DNA of 64,000 nt, from NCBI RefSeq assembly GCF_900102695.1, contig NZ_FMVW01000001.1:868001-932000 (forward strand), written 5' to 3'. The notes under the pieces are model-generated. The model searched no databases. It saw only the letters and a list, made by a program, of their open reading frames with translations, and was not told the DNA's origin. This stretch comes from Afifella marina DSM 2698 (GTDB lineage Bacteria > Pseudomonadota > Alphaproteobacteria > Rhizobiales > Afifellaceae). The translations under genes and the position numbers were made by a program. Positions 1 through 8,355 of the stretch are shown piece by piece (the first letter of the stretch is position 1; every line of letters begins with the position of its first letter).

Positions 1-258
1 CGGCCCTGGATTTCCGTCGATGCCGTCGGGAACGACGGGAAGAAGAAATTCGCTGAAGCGCGAGGCGTCGCCATTGGCGTTGATGACGAGTTCGTCGACC
101 TGCGGACGCAGACCGTCCACCACGTAGGAGAGGAGCGGCCGGCCGGCGATTTCCACGAGCGGCTTGTCGTTGCCCATGCGACGGGACAGTCCGCCTGCGA
201 GAATAACCCCCGTGATCGTGCGCGGGGCAGGACGATCTTGGTCGGTCGTCTCGCTCAC
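1..258 (-). CDS. mobA: Molybdenum cofactor guanylyltransferase MobA (partial, N-terminal part)
   Basis: This is the N-terminal 86 codons of a nucleotidyltransferase that attaches GMP to molybdopterin to make the bis-MGD cofactor. The sequence shows the family's nucleotide-binding signature LAGGLSRRMG at about residues 20-29, followed by DKPLVEIAGRPLL and, near the window edge, VVPDGIDGNPGP, which matches the D-x-x-x-x-x-GPL region of MobA. The gene reads off the left edge, so its C-terminal half is not visible. A GTG at 258-256 is the first plausible start. No ATG lies between it and the signature, and the ribosome site is weak. moaA lies about 4 kb away, on the same strand but not adjacent. 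Confidence 0.87.
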   Translation of the reverse strand, partial: MSETTDQDRPAPRTITGVILAGGLSRRMGNDKPLVEIAGRPLLSYVVDGLRPQVDELVINANGDASRFSEFLLPVVPDGIDGNPGP

Positions 259-514
259 GAAACCCCGCAGAAACGCTTCGGCTGCGGGATTTTCCGCGCC
301 GGTATCCCGGTGATGAAGGAGCGTCGTCTCGGCAACGGGCTTTCGGCCATCGGTTCGTTTCCTCTTAACCTATATACCTGTCGTGGCCCGGCAGGTGAAG
401 CCGCCAAACGGCGTCTTCCTCAGCCGATCGCAGCGTGTGGCATTTGAACTTCGGGCGAGGGGGCAATATGTCAACGGCAGGCCCGCCGGACGAAACCGCC
501 GGCTTAAATGCACC

Positions 515-528
515 ACCGCTTAAGCGGT
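515..528. promoter_or_regulatory. 14-bp perfect palindrome just before the apbC ribosome site
   Basis: ACCGCTTAAGCGGT is a perfect palindrome ending two bases before the GAAGG ribosome site of apbC. The arm GCGGTT (524-529) can also pair with an upstream AACCGC at 494-499, so two alternative RNA structures are possible in the leader. It may be an operator or a translation-control hairpin. Which of these it is cannot be told from sequence. Confidence 0.35.
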
Positions 529-540
529 TGAAGGATGGCA

Positions 541-1752
541 ATGCCCGAGACCACTCCCACGATTACGAAAGACGTCGTCTTCGATGCGCTCCGCCGCGTC
601 AAAGGCCCCGACCTCGAAAGCGATATCGTCACTCAGAAACTCGTTTCCGATCCGATCATCTCGAATGGCAAGGTGATCGTGTCGATCACGGTGCCGGCGG
701 AGGCCGCAGCACATCTGGAGCCTTTGCGCCAGGCGGCCGAAAAGGTCATCTCGGACCTGCCCGGGGTGGAGCGCGCCATGGTGGCCCTGACTGCGGAGCG
801 ACGGCCGGGCCAGGGTATGGTGCAGAATGCGATGCCTCAGACGGCAGCTTCACGCAGTGCTCCGCCACGGCCGCAATCCGCCCCGCAGCAACCCGCCCAG
901 CCGCAGCGTGCGCCGGGCCAGGCGCCGCAGCAGCCGCAAAAAGCGGGGGTTCCCGGCGTCAAGGCGATCATCGCCGTGGCGTCGGGCAAGGGCGGCGTCG
1001 GCAAATCCACGACCGCCGTCAATCTCGCTCTCGGCCTCAAGGCGAACGGGCTTCAGGTCGGCATCCTCGATGCCGACATTTACGGGCCCTCATTGCCGCG
1101 CCTTATGGGCATCAAGGGCAAGCCGGAATCAGTGTCGGAGCGCATCCTGAAACCGATGGAAGGCTATGGTCTCAAGGTGATGTCGATGGGCTTCCTCGTG
1201 GAGGAAGAGACCCCGATGATCTGGCGCGGGCCGATGGTCATGTCCGCCTTGACCCAGATGCTGCGTGAGGTCGCCTGGGGCGAACTCGACACGCTCGTCG
1301 TCGATATGCCTCCCGGAACCGGCGACGCGCAGCTCACGATGGCTCAGCAGGTGCCGCTCGCCGGTGCCGTCATCGTATCGACACCGCAGGATCTCGCCCT
1401 CATCGATGCCCGCAAGGGTCTCAACATGTTCAACAAGGTGAACGTGCCGGTGCTCGGCATCGTGGAGAACATGAGCTATTTCCTGTGCCCGCATTGCGGC
1501 GAGCGTTCCGACATTTTCGGACATGGCGGGGCCGAACACGAGGCGGAACGCATCGGCGTGCCCTTCCTCGGAGCCGTGCCCCTTCACATGGATATTCGCG
1601 AAACCTCAGATCAGGGCCGGCCGATCGTTGCCTCCGAACCGCAATCGGAGCATGCGCGCATCTATCGCCATATTGCCGATGCCGTCGTGAAGCGCCTCAA
1701 CGTGGAAAAAGCCGCGGGCGTCCGTCAGGCCCCGAGAGTGGTGGTGGAATAA
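541..1752 (+). CDS. apbC: Mrp/ApbC family iron-sulfur carrier ATPase
   Basis: This is a cytoplasmic P-loop ATPase that carries and transfers [4Fe-4S] clusters to target enzymes. The N-terminal ~90 residues are a MIP18/DUF59 domain. A Pro/Gln/Ala-rich linker follows (about 95-135), then the deviant Walker A GKGGVGKS at residues 149-156 and the Mrp CxxC pair C316-P-H-C319 that binds the cluster between subunits. Length (403 aa) is normal for the DUF59-containing form. I chose ATG 541 over the in-frame ATG 535 because the GAAGG ribosome site (530-534) sits six bases before 541 and abuts 535. A DUF971 gene, a domain fused to Mrp in plant HCF101, lies 3.5 kb downstream. Confidence 0.93.
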   Translation: MPETTPTITKDVVFDALRRVKGPDLESDIVTQKLVSDPIISNGKVIVSITVPAEAAAHLEPLRQAAEKVISDLPGVERAMVALTAERRPGQGMVQNAMPQTAASRSAPPRPQSAPQQPAQPQRAPGQAPQQPQKAGVPGVKAIIAVASGKGGVGKSTTAVNLALGLKANGLQVGILDADIYGPSLPRLMGIKGKPESVSERILKPMEGYGLKVMSMGFLVEEETPMIWRGPMVMSALTQMLREVAWGELDTLVVDMPPGTGDAQLTMAQQVPLAGAVIVSTPQDLALIDARKGLNMFNKVNVPVLGIVENMSYFLCPHCGERSDIFGHGGAEHEAERIGVPFLGAVPLHMDIRETSDQGRPIVASEPQSEHARIYRHIADAVVKRLNVEKAAGVRQAPRVVVE

Positions 1753-1755
1753 AAG

Positions 1756-2973
1756 CTAGCGAACGATCCGAAACAGGATCACGGAGAAGGCGAAAGCCGC
1801 GACCGCGCCCGTCAGCATGACGGCCGAGAGGGGCAGGGCCGACATGCCGCCGGCGAGCACGGCTCCTGCGATCGCCGAAGAGATCGCGCCCGAACCGATC
1901 TGCGTCGCGCCCTGGAGCCCGGCGGCCGTGCCGGCGATTTCCGGGCGCACGCTGATGGCGCCGGCAATCGTGCTCGGCAGGACGAGGCCGTTGGAAATGC
2001 CGCCCACGCACATCGGCAGAAAGAGGGCGGGCGCGCTCAGATGGCCGCTCGCGATGAGAGCGAGAAGCACGAGCTGGGCGATGAGGAGAAGGCTGGACCC
2101 GGCGAGCGTCATCCGCCGGACTCCGACCTTTTCGGCAAAGCGGCCGGAGAGAAAATTGCCGAAGGCATAGCCGATCGAGAGGACCGCAAACCAACTCCCA
2201 TAGGCAATTGGAGACAGTCCGAGGATCGTGCCGGCCACATAGGCGCCGCCGCCCAGAAAGGCGAAGAAGACCGACGTCGCAAGGCTCGATACGGCGGTGT
2301 AGACGAGGAAGGCGGGTTCCTTGAGAAGGTAGCCGAAATCCCGAAACAAGGTGGCAAAGGCGATCCGCTCGGTCCGCGCGTGATGGGTCTCGCTGACGTC
2401 GCGCCAGGCGAGCGCGAGGACCAAGGCTCCGAAAATCGTCAGCATGACGAACTGCGCCCGCCAGCCGAAATTCTGTTGCAGAAGACCGCCGAAGAGCGGC
2501 GCCACCATCGGCGCCATCGCAAGCCCCATCGTGACATAGCCGATGACGCTTGCGGCTTTGCGTCGATCGTAGAGGTCGCGCACGATGGCGCGGGCCAGAA
2601 CGATGCCGGTACAGCCGCCGGCGGCCTGCAGGACGCGGAGTGCGAGGAGGCTTTCAATGTCGTTTGCAAGGCTCGCCAGGGCGCTGGTGGCGGTGAAGAT
2701 GCTGAGCCCGCTGAGAAGGACGGGCCTTCGTCCAAACCGGTCCGATAGCGGCCCGATCACGATCTGCGAAATTGCAACGGATGCCAGAAACAGGGACAGG
2801 ACGAGCTGCACGGTGGCAAAGCTCGCGTGAAAGTCCTTCTCCAGTGCCGGCATGGACGGCACGATGACGTTGATCGCGAACGGGCTGAGCGTCGAGATGA
2901 CGACGAGGCTCAGGAGGCTTGGCCGCCGTCTCTCAGGTGACAGGGCGGGGGCCTCGGATATTGAAGACGGCAT
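1756..2973 (-). CDS. Bcr/CflA-type MFS drug efflux transporter
   Basis: This 405-residue inner-membrane protein has about 12 hydrophobic segments and the major-facilitator loop 2-3 signature, seen as GPLSDRFGRRPVLL near residue 70. The N-terminal STLSPFAINVIVPSMPALEKDF resembles Bcr/CflA multidrug exporters, in which proton influx drives drug efflux. The start is ATG 2973; a longer open frame upstream is compositionally unlike a protein. It lies 74 bases downstream of another exporter gene on the same strand and 3 bases from the convergent apbC stop, so the two exporters may share a transcript. The substrate is unknown. Confidence 0.85.
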   Translation of the reverse strand: MPSSISEAPALSPERRRPSLLSLVVISTLSPFAINVIVPSMPALEKDFHASFATVQLVLSLFLASVAISQIVIGPLSDRFGRRPVLLSGLSIFTATSALASLANDIESLLALRVLQAAGGCTGIVLARAIVRDLYDRRKAASVIGYVTMGLAMAPMVAPLFGGLLQQNFGWRAQFVMLTIFGALVLALAWRDVSETHHARTERIAFATLFRDFGYLLKEPAFLVYTAVSSLATSVFFAFLGGGAYVAGTILGLSPIAYGSWFAVLSIGYAFGNFLSGRFAEKVGVRRMTLAGSSLLLIAQLVLLALIASGHLSAPALFLPMCVGGISNGLVLPSTIAGAISVRPEIAGTAAGLQGATQIGSGAISSAIAGAVLAGGMSALPLSAVMLTGAVAAFAFSVILFRIVR

Positions 2974-3047
2974 AAGATCTCGGCGGAGGCGAGGGGAGGG
3001 GTGGATGACCCGATAGCATCCAACCGCGCCCGGCAGAAGGGGCGCGA

Positions 3048-3968
3048 TCAGCGTGCCGGCGGTGCCGTCAGCGCTTTGCGGGCCTCCGAGGCCCCGACCT
3101 GGCGCTCCCGATAGAAGGTGTAGATGCCGGTCGCAATCAAGATGCCGGTGCCGATGAAAAGGAGCGGCCCCGGCCAATCGCCGAAGACGAGCACCTGCGC
3201 AAGCACCGCCCAGATCATGAAGGAATAGCGAAATGGCGCGACGACCGAGATGTCGCCGGTGCGCATTGCGGCGATGATCAGGGTGTAGCCCGCGACTGTG
3301 CACAGCCCGGAGGCGAAGATGGTGGCAAGCACGGCCGCATCGGGCATCACGGGCTCTTCGAAGAGCATGAGAAAGCCGCCGAAGAGACCGACGGAGATTG
3401 CGGCGGCCGTCGTGACGGCGAGCGTCGGCAGACCTTTAGGGAGTTGCTTGGAAGCGAGATCGCGTAGAACGACCGCGAAGACGCTAAGGAGCGCGACCAG
3501 CGACCAGATGTTGAAGCCGTCGAGGCCGGGCTGAATGACGAGGAGCGCCCCGCTGAAGCCGACCGCGATCGCAGTCCAGCGCCGCCGTCCGACGGTCTCG
3601 CCGAGAAAGAGTGCCGCACCCGCCGTGGTGGCGAGCGGCACGACCTGTAGGATCGCCGAGGCGTTGGCGAGCGGCAGCCGGAACAGGGCGGAGAGGTAGA
3701 GCCCCGCTGCCACGACCTCGCCCAATGTGCGCCAGATGAGCGTCTTGTGAAAAAGCAGGCTGCGGTTGGCGAAGGCGCCGCGGCGCACCGCGAGCACGAT
3801 GACGATCGGCGACACGATCAGACCGCGCAGAAAAATGATCTCCCCGGTCGGCAGGTCGGCGCTCGCAACCTTCACCAGCGTATCGTTGACGATGAACGTC
3901 ACCATCGCTGCGAGCATCAGGAGGATGCCGCGCTGGTTTTCGCTCGGCAGGGCAGGCACAGGCGGCAT
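3048..3968 (-). CDS. EamA/DMT superfamily membrane transporter
   Basis: The 306-residue protein has ten predicted hydrophobic helices in two five-helix EamA repeats (about 14-140 and 155-290), typical of drug/metabolite transporters of the RhaT/SAM-exporter type. The N-terminal region NQRGILLMLAAMVTF and the segment LRGLIVSPIVI fit the first repeat. It sits between moaA (69 bases upstream) and the Bcr/CflA-like gene (74 bases downstream), all leftward, so co-transcription is possible. Substrate cannot be inferred. Confidence 0.85.
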   Translation of the reverse strand: MPPVPALPSENQRGILLMLAAMVTFIVNDTLVKVASADLPTGEIIFLRGLIVSPIVIVLAVRRGAFANRSLLFHKTLIWRTLGEVVAAGLYLSALFRLPLANASAILQVVPLATTAGAALFLGETVGRRRWTAIAVGFSGALLVIQPGLDGFNIWSLVALLSVFAVVLRDLASKQLPKGLPTLAVTTAAAISVGLFGGFLMLFEEPVMPDAAVLATIFASGLCTVAGYTLIIAAMRTGDISVVAPFRYSFMIWAVLAQVLVFGDWPGPLLFIGTGILIATGIYTFYRERQVGASEARKALTAPPAR

Positions 3969-4037
3969 CGGGGGAAGGGCTTCTGGCGGGTTGATCGAAG
4001 CTAATGCTTAGGCGGCTTCTTAGGCCGCGACCAGGGC

Positions 4038-5027
4038 TCAGCCGCCCGTCATGCTCATATGCCTTGTAACCGCGGGACGGCGGTGGCGGCGATCGATGAC
4101 GAAATCGTGCCCCTTCGGCTTGCGGGTGATCGCCTCGTCGATGGCCTGCGCGAGGAGTTCATTGCCTTCAGAGGCGCGCAGCGGTGCCCGCAGATCGGCG
4201 GCATCTTCCTGGCCGAGACACATGAACAGCGTTCCGGTGCAGGTCACCCGCACGCGATTGCAGCTTTCGCAGAAATTATGCGTGAGCGGGGTGATGAAGC
4301 CGAGCCTGCCGCCCGTTTCCTCGACCTCGACATACCGCGCCGGACCGCCGGTCTTGTAGGGGATGTCCGTCATCGTGAAGCGTTCTGAAAGCCGCTCGCG
4401 CACCGTGGAAAGCGGCAGATATTGCTCTGTGCGATCACCTTCGATCTCGCCGAGCGGCATCGTCTCGATGAGCGTCAGATCCATGCCCTGGCCATGGGCA
4501 AAGCGGATCATCTCCGGGATTTCGTGTTCGTTGACGTCTTTCAGCGCGACGACGTTGAGCTTCACCTGCAGCCCTGCGTCCTGCGCCGCCTTGAGGCCGG
4601 CCATGACGCGGCTGAGATCGCCCCAGCGTGTGATGGCTTTGAACTTGTCGTGATCGAGCGTATCGACCGAGACGTTGATGCGGCGCACGCCGAGTGCTGC
4701 GAGATCGTGCGCGTAACGGTCCAGCTGCGAGCCGTTCGTCGTCAGGGTCAGCTCTTCGAGCCGCCCGGTGGTGAGATGGCGCCCGAGTGCCTCGATCAGC
4801 CACATGATGTTGCGGCGGACCAGCGGTTCCCCGCCGGTCAGACGCAGCTTGCGGACGCCTTTGGCGATGAAGGCGGTGCACAGACGCTCCAACTCCTCGA
4901 GCGACAGGAGATCCCGCTTGGGCAGGAAGGTCATGTCCTCGGCCATGCAATAGACGCAGCGGAAATCGCAGCGATCGGTCACCGAAACGCGCAGATACGA
5001 GACCGTGCGCCCGAATGGATCAATCAT
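4038..5027 (-). CDS. moaA: GTP 3',8-cyclase MoaA (radical SAM, molybdenum cofactor step 1)
   Basis: MoaA makes 3',8-cyclo-GTP from GTP, the first step of molybdopterin synthesis. The radical SAM motif is visible as C20-x3-C24-x2-C27 in [12 protein letters not shown]. The C-terminal second cluster motif is [13 protein letters not shown], continuing to a further Cys in TLFMCLG. The protein ends in Gly-Gly, as MoaA does, which is needed for activity. The open frame extends upstream to 5303, but ATG 5027 gives the canonical MIDPFGR start and a normal 329 residues and avoids overlap with the divergent DUF971 gene. Transcription diverges from that gene. No Moco riboswitch structure was recognised in the 228-base gap. 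Confidence 0.95.
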   Translation of the reverse strand: MIDPFGRTVSYLRVSVTDRCDFRCVYCMAEDMTFLPKRDLLSLEELERLCTAFIAKGVRKLRLTGGEPLVRRNIMWLIEALGRHLTTGRLEELTLTTNGSQLDRYAHDLAALGVRRINVSVDTLDHDKFKAITRWGDLSRVMAGLKAAQDAGLQVKLNVVALKDVNEHEIPEMIRFAHGQGMDLTLIETMPLGEIEGDRTEQYLPLSTVRERLSERFTMTDIPYKTGGPARYVEVEETGGRLGFITPLTHNFCESCNRVRVTCTGTLFMCLGQEDAADLRAPLRASEGNELLAQAIDEAITRKPKGHDFVIDRRHRRPAVTRHMSMTGG

Positions 5028-5255
5028 CGGCGATGTCTCTGACGTAGGCTCAAGGAGAGCGCTGGTCGCAAGATTGGAGTGTTGCGCGATGGGGTTCACT
5101 AACGCCTCATTGTTCCGTTTGCCTGCCTCGCACTTGCCGATGGTTTCGGCACATGCTGTTGGCAAGCCTTTGTCCCCCCCATATAGACGAGAATGTAACG
5201 GCGCTGGCGGCTGCGTCAAATGCCGTGCGGCTCCGCAACCCATGAAGGAGGCATG

Positions 5256-5612
5256 ATGGCCGAACCCTGGCCGACCGAAATCCGTCTGAAGAAGGACCGG
5301 CACATGCTGGCCGTCAGTTTTGCGAGCGGTGAGACGTTCGAGCTGCCGGCGGAATATCTGCGGGTCTTTTCACCCTCCGCCGAGGTGCAGGGGCATTCGC
5401 CATCCGAACGCAAGCTCGTCTCGGGAAAGGCCGACGTGATGGTGATCGAAGTCGAGCCGATCGGCAATTACGCCGTCCGTCTGCATTTTGACGACCTGCA
5501 CAACAGCGGCATTTTCACGTGGTCCTATCTCTACCGGCTTGGACAGGACTTTGGCTCCCTGTGGGCGGGCTATCTGGAAGAGCTTTCCGAAAACGGTCTC
5601 TCCCGCCGCTGA
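5256..5612 (+). CDS. DUF971 (GBBH-like N-terminal domain) protein
   Basis: This 118-residue protein consists of a single DUF971 domain, the small zinc-ribbon-like fold also found at the N-terminus of gamma-butyrobetaine hydroxylase and the C-terminus of plant HCF101. Recognisable parts are [18 protein letters not shown], the [18 protein letters not shown] segment and the C-terminal [15 protein letters not shown]. Two ATGs overlap at 5253 and 5256. AAGGAGG at 5245-5251 spaces better to 5256. It is divergent from moaA and 3.5 kb from apbC. A role in Fe-S delivery is an inference from the HCF101 fusion, not seen here. Confidence 0.87.
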   Translation: MAEPWPTEIRLKKDRHMLAVSFASGETFELPAEYLRVFSPSAEVQGHSPSERKLVSGKADVMVIEVEPIGNYAVRLHFDDLHNSGIFTWSYLYRLGQDFGSLWAGYLEELSENGLSRR

Positions 5613-5650
5613 ATGGGCAGGTGGGGTTTTTCTCAGAGCTTGAAACGAAA

Positions 5651-5674
5651 ACGGCCGGCGCAGGCGCCGGCCGT
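5651..5674 (-). terminator. Intrinsic terminator between convergent DUF971 and L,D-transpeptidase genes
   Basis: A 10-bp perfect stem (ACGGCCGGCG with CGCCGGCCGT) encloses a 4-base loop. Read leftward the stem runs into TTTTCGTTT, a proper U-tract, so it terminates the L,D-transpeptidase transcript. Rightward it has no T-run, but it may still slow the DUF971 transcript. Confidence 0.75.
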
Positions 5675-5698
5675 CGATAAATCGTGTCGTGAAGCGCG

Positions 5699-6301
5699 TT
5701 AGCGGCGCACGACCACCTTCGTGCCGACATTGACCCGTTCGTAGAGGTCGGTGACGTCGTCATTGGTCATGCGAATGCAGCCCGAAGAGACCGCGGTGCC
5801 GATCGTCCAGGGCTCGTTCGAGCCGTGGATGCGGTAGTAGGTGTTGCCGATGTAGAGAGCGCGGGCGCCGAGCGGATTGTTGGGGCCGCCCTCCATATGC
5901 GCGGGCAGGCCCGGCTGACGCTTGCGCATGGCCGGCGGCGGCGTCCAGCCCGGCCATTCCGCCTTGCGCGTGACGCGGTGCGTGCCGGCCCACTGGAAGC
6001 CCTCGCGGCCGACGCCGACGCCGTATTTCAGCGCCTTGCCGTTATCCATGACGTAGTAGAGGCGGCGTTCGCCCGTATCCACGATGATCGTATTCGGGCC
6101 GTAAGGACCGGTGTAATCGACGACCTCACGCTGCACCGGGGATTTGCCATGGTGGCGCGCACCCGGGCCGAAGCTCAGCCATTGCTTGGAAACGGGATCA
6201 AAAAATCTTGCCGTCGGCTGCGCCGAGGCGTTGGCAGCAAAAGAAACGGCGCTAACAAGCGCCACAGCGACCGCAGTCGCAAGTAATCCAAACTTTCTCA
6301 T
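5699..6301 (-). CDS. L,D-transpeptidase (YkuD/ErfK-YbiS family), exported
   Basis: This periplasmic enzyme cross-links peptidoglycan stem peptides (3-3 links) or attaches proteins to peptidoglycan. A signal peptide covers residues 1-28 (MRKFGLLATAVAVALV through NASAQ). The YkuD domain starts with TIIVDTGERRLYYV and ends with the catalytic block: H159-G-S, then SSGC175IRM with the nucleophilic Cys. Length (200 aa) matches the short single-domain alphaproteobacterial forms. It stands alone, with its own terminator at 5651-5674 and a divergent purU on the other side. Confidence 0.92.
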   Translation of the reverse strand: MRKFGLLATAVAVALVSAVSFAANASAQPTARFFDPVSKQWLSFGPGARHHGKSPVQREVVDYTGPYGPNTIIVDTGERRLYYVMDNGKALKYGVGVGREGFQWAGTHRVTRKAEWPGWTPPPAMRKRQPGLPAHMEGGPNNPLGARALYIGNTYYRIHGSNEPWTIGTAVSSGCIRMTNDDVTDLYERVNVGTKVVVRR

Positions 6302-6366
6302 TACCGTCCCCGGAAAGGCTGGCGAGTTGATGTGTCACTTTAACCTCTGTGTCGAATCGCTCTCAA

Positions 6367-6402
6367 AAGGCAAGCACCGGGCGGCCCGCGGTGCGGCGCC
6401 TT
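6367..6402 (+). promoter_or_regulatory. Two-tier hairpin in the purU / L,D-transpeptidase intergenic region
   Basis: An outer stem AAGGC/GCCTT (6367-6371 with 6398-6402) flanks an inner stem GCACCG/CGGTGC (6374-6379 with 6389-6394). It lies 145 bases before purU and 65 bases before the divergent L,D-transpeptidase start. I do not recognise it as a known riboswitch. The rest of the 246-base gap shows no clear promoter hexamers. Confidence 0.3.
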
Positions 6403-6547
6403 GACGCTTTTGCGAACGTATGTGGCTCGCCTGCCACGCCCGACCCCGGGCATCGTCGGCAAGCCTTCCCACCGCGCCGCCAGCAGCGCGTCTTGCGCTG
6501 CCGCAATTGATTGCTAAAGCAACCTCAGCTGAGCCAACGGACAGGTC

Positions 6548-7405
6548 ATGGCCGATTTCATCCTCACCTTCTCCTGCCCCAATCGTCCGGGCATCGTCGC
6601 AGCCGTCGCAACGTCGCTCGTCTCCAGCGGTTACAACATTCTGGAGGCGCAGCAATTCGATGACGCCGAAACCGGCCACTTCTTCATGCGGGTTCTCTTC
6701 AACCCGGTGCTGGAGGGGGCCGACATCGAAGAGTTTCGCGAAAAGCTCGCGGAGATCGGCGAACGCTTCGAAATGGAGATGACGCTGCGCGACCGCAGCG
6801 AGAAGCCGAAAGTCATGCTTCTGGTCTCCAAATTCGACCATTGCCTGGCCGACCTTCTCTATCGCTGGCGGATCGGGGAATTGCCGATGGAGATCACCGC
6901 CATCGTCTCCAACCATCCGCGCGAGGCCTTGCAGCTGCCGGAGCTCGACGAGGTGCCGTTTCATCATCTGCCGGTGACGGCCGCGACGAAGCCCGAGCAG
7001 GAGGCGAAACTCTGGAATCGGATCGAAGAGACGGAGACGGAGTTCGTCGTTCTCGCCCGCTACATGCAGGTGCTTTCAGACGAGCTGTCGAGCAAGCTCG
7101 CGGGGCGCTGCATCAACATCCATCATTCGTTTCTGCCGGGCTTCAAGGGCGCCAAACCGTATCATCAGGCGCATGAGCGGGGCGTGAAGCTGATCGGGGC
7201 AACGGCGCATTTCGTTACGCCCGACCTCGACGAGGGGCCGATCATCGAGCAGGACGTGGAGCGCATCTCGCACCGCCACACCCCGGCCGATCTCATCGCC
7301 AAGGGCCGCGACATCGAACGTCGGGTACTCGCACGGGCGCTGCACTATGTGCTTGACGACCGCGTCATCATTTCCGGGCGAAAGACGGTGGTCTTCTACG
7401 ACTAA
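6548..7405 (+). CDS. purU: Formyltetrahydrofolate deformylase
   Basis: PurU hydrolyses 10-formyl-THF to formate and THF, balancing one-carbon pools and supplying formate for purine synthesis. Residues 1-80 form an ACT domain ([18 protein letters not shown], then [11 protein letters not shown]). The rest is a formyltransferase-type domain with the catalytic [12 protein letters not shown] (Asn and His) and the Asp in [10 protein letters not shown]. Length (285 aa) is standard. The start ATG 6548 has a weak ribosome site (ACAGG). It stands alone: the downstream gene is convergent, separated by 32 bases. Confidence 0.95.
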   Translation: MADFILTFSCPNRPGIVAAVATSLVSSGYNILEAQQFDDAETGHFFMRVLFNPVLEGADIEEFREKLAEIGERFEMEMTLRDRSEKPKVMLLVSKFDHCLADLLYRWRIGELPMEITAIVSNHPREALQLPELDEVPFHHLPVTAATKPEQEAKLWNRIEETETEFVVLARYMQVLSDELSSKLAGRCINIHHSFLPGFKGAKPYHQAHERGVKLIGATAHFVTPDLDEGPIIEQDVERISHRHTPADLIAKGRDIERRVLARALHYVLDDRVIISGRKTVVFYD

Positions 7406-7437
7406 GCGGTCTTCTCCGATTAGGCGGTCTTCCAGGT

Positions 7438-8058
7438 TTAGAGGGAATCCTGCAGCAGTTGCTCGATCTTGCGTCGCTCGCGGCGCGAGCGGATTTGCTG
7501 CGATCCGCTGGTCGTCGGGCAGATTTGGATGTCGTCGTCCGTGTGCCTGATCTCGAAGGTCCGGCGGGCCCCTGCGAGAAGATCGTCGGCGCCATAGACG
7601 ATCACAGCCGTCAGCTCGAGAGACCGGACCGAGGCGACCCATTTCTCGTCCGATCCCAACCCCTCGTTGTCGCCGATCGTCAAAATCAGGTCGTGGAACG
7701 TGCCGATGTCGAGATATTCGCCTGGTTTCAGCGGCCCTTGCTTCATGCGCGAGCGAGGATCGGAGTCGAGGCCGTCGCCGAGGTCGCGGAGGTCCGTCAG
7801 CTCCTGCCGGTAGGTCCCATCGTCGGTGGTGACGAAAGCGATGAGGCTCGTCAGGTAGATCGCTTCTGAGCTCATATTGCTGATCAGGCAGCGGGCTTCC
7901 GTGCCGAGACTGCCACCGCGGTTGATCAGCACGGTCGAGCGCCAGCGGCGCCTGTAGGCGACGAGCAAAAGCTGCAGGTAGACGAACCAGACGAGCAGCA
8001 TGAGCAGGCTCGTCAGGGCCGACAAAGCGCCGGAATATTGCTGGACCCATGACCACAT
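7438..8058 (-). CDS. Conserved hypothetical protein with one N-terminal membrane anchor
   Basis: The 206-residue protein has a single hydrophobic helix at about residues 10-33 (ALTSLLMLLVWFVYLQLLLVA) followed by a basic RRRWR stretch, so the remainder should be cytoplasmic. The soluble part carries INRGGSLGTEARCLISNMSSEAIYL, which looks like a small beta-rich domain, and a charged C-terminus (RRERRKIEQLLQ). I know of similar uncharacterised alphaproteobacterial membrane proteins but no assigned function. It faces purU tail to tail; the tRNA-Val gene lies 170 bases upstream. Confidence 0.75.
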   Translation of the reverse strand: MWSWVQQYSGALSALTSLLMLLVWFVYLQLLLVAYRRRWRSTVLINRGGSLGTEARCLISNMSSEAIYLTSLIAFVTTDDGTYRQELTDLRDLGDGLDSDPRSRMKQGPLKPGEYLDIGTFHDLILTIGDNEGLGSDEKWVASVRSLELTAVIVYGADDLLAGARRTFEIRHTDDDIQICPTTSGSQQIRSRRERRKIEQLLQDSL

Positions 8059-8228
8059 GCGCGCCGAAATTAGGCGACACGTGTCGGAGGTCTAGAGCAG
8101 GGACGTCCGTTCTTTGCTGAGACGTCGCATCACTTGCTATTCATCGTCTCTCTGCGAGATCGCGCGCAAAGGCCTGAAGACAGCGCCCTGAAGAGAGCAC
8201 CTGAAAGATAGCGAATGAGCCGGAAAAA

Positions 8229-8303
8229 TGGTGGGCGCGACAGGGATTGAACCTGTGACCCCTGCCGTGTGAAGGCAGTGCTCTCCCGCTGAGCTACGCG
8301 CCC
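8229..8303 (-). tRNA. tRNA-Val (anticodon CAC)
   Basis: Reading leftward, the 75-base gene gives a 7-bp acceptor stem (GGGCGCG/CGCGCCC), D-arm with AGCTCAGCGGGAGAGC, anticodon stem CTGCC/GGCAG with loop TTCACAC (anticodon CAC, decoding GUG), a T-arm with GGTTCAATCC, discriminator A, and an encoded CCA at 8231-8229. All stems pair. A short T-run directly follows the CCA, consistent with termination. Confidence 0.96.
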
Positions 8304-8355
8304 GACTCGAAGCAGCGATTTGGCACGGAGCCGCGCCGCGGTCAAGCCGGCGTGC

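Noticed and set aside
5028-5255. Possible molybdenum-cofactor riboswitch upstream of moaA
   Set aside because: I could not find the paired helices of a Moco RNA motif in this 228-base gap; only ordinary sequence is seen.
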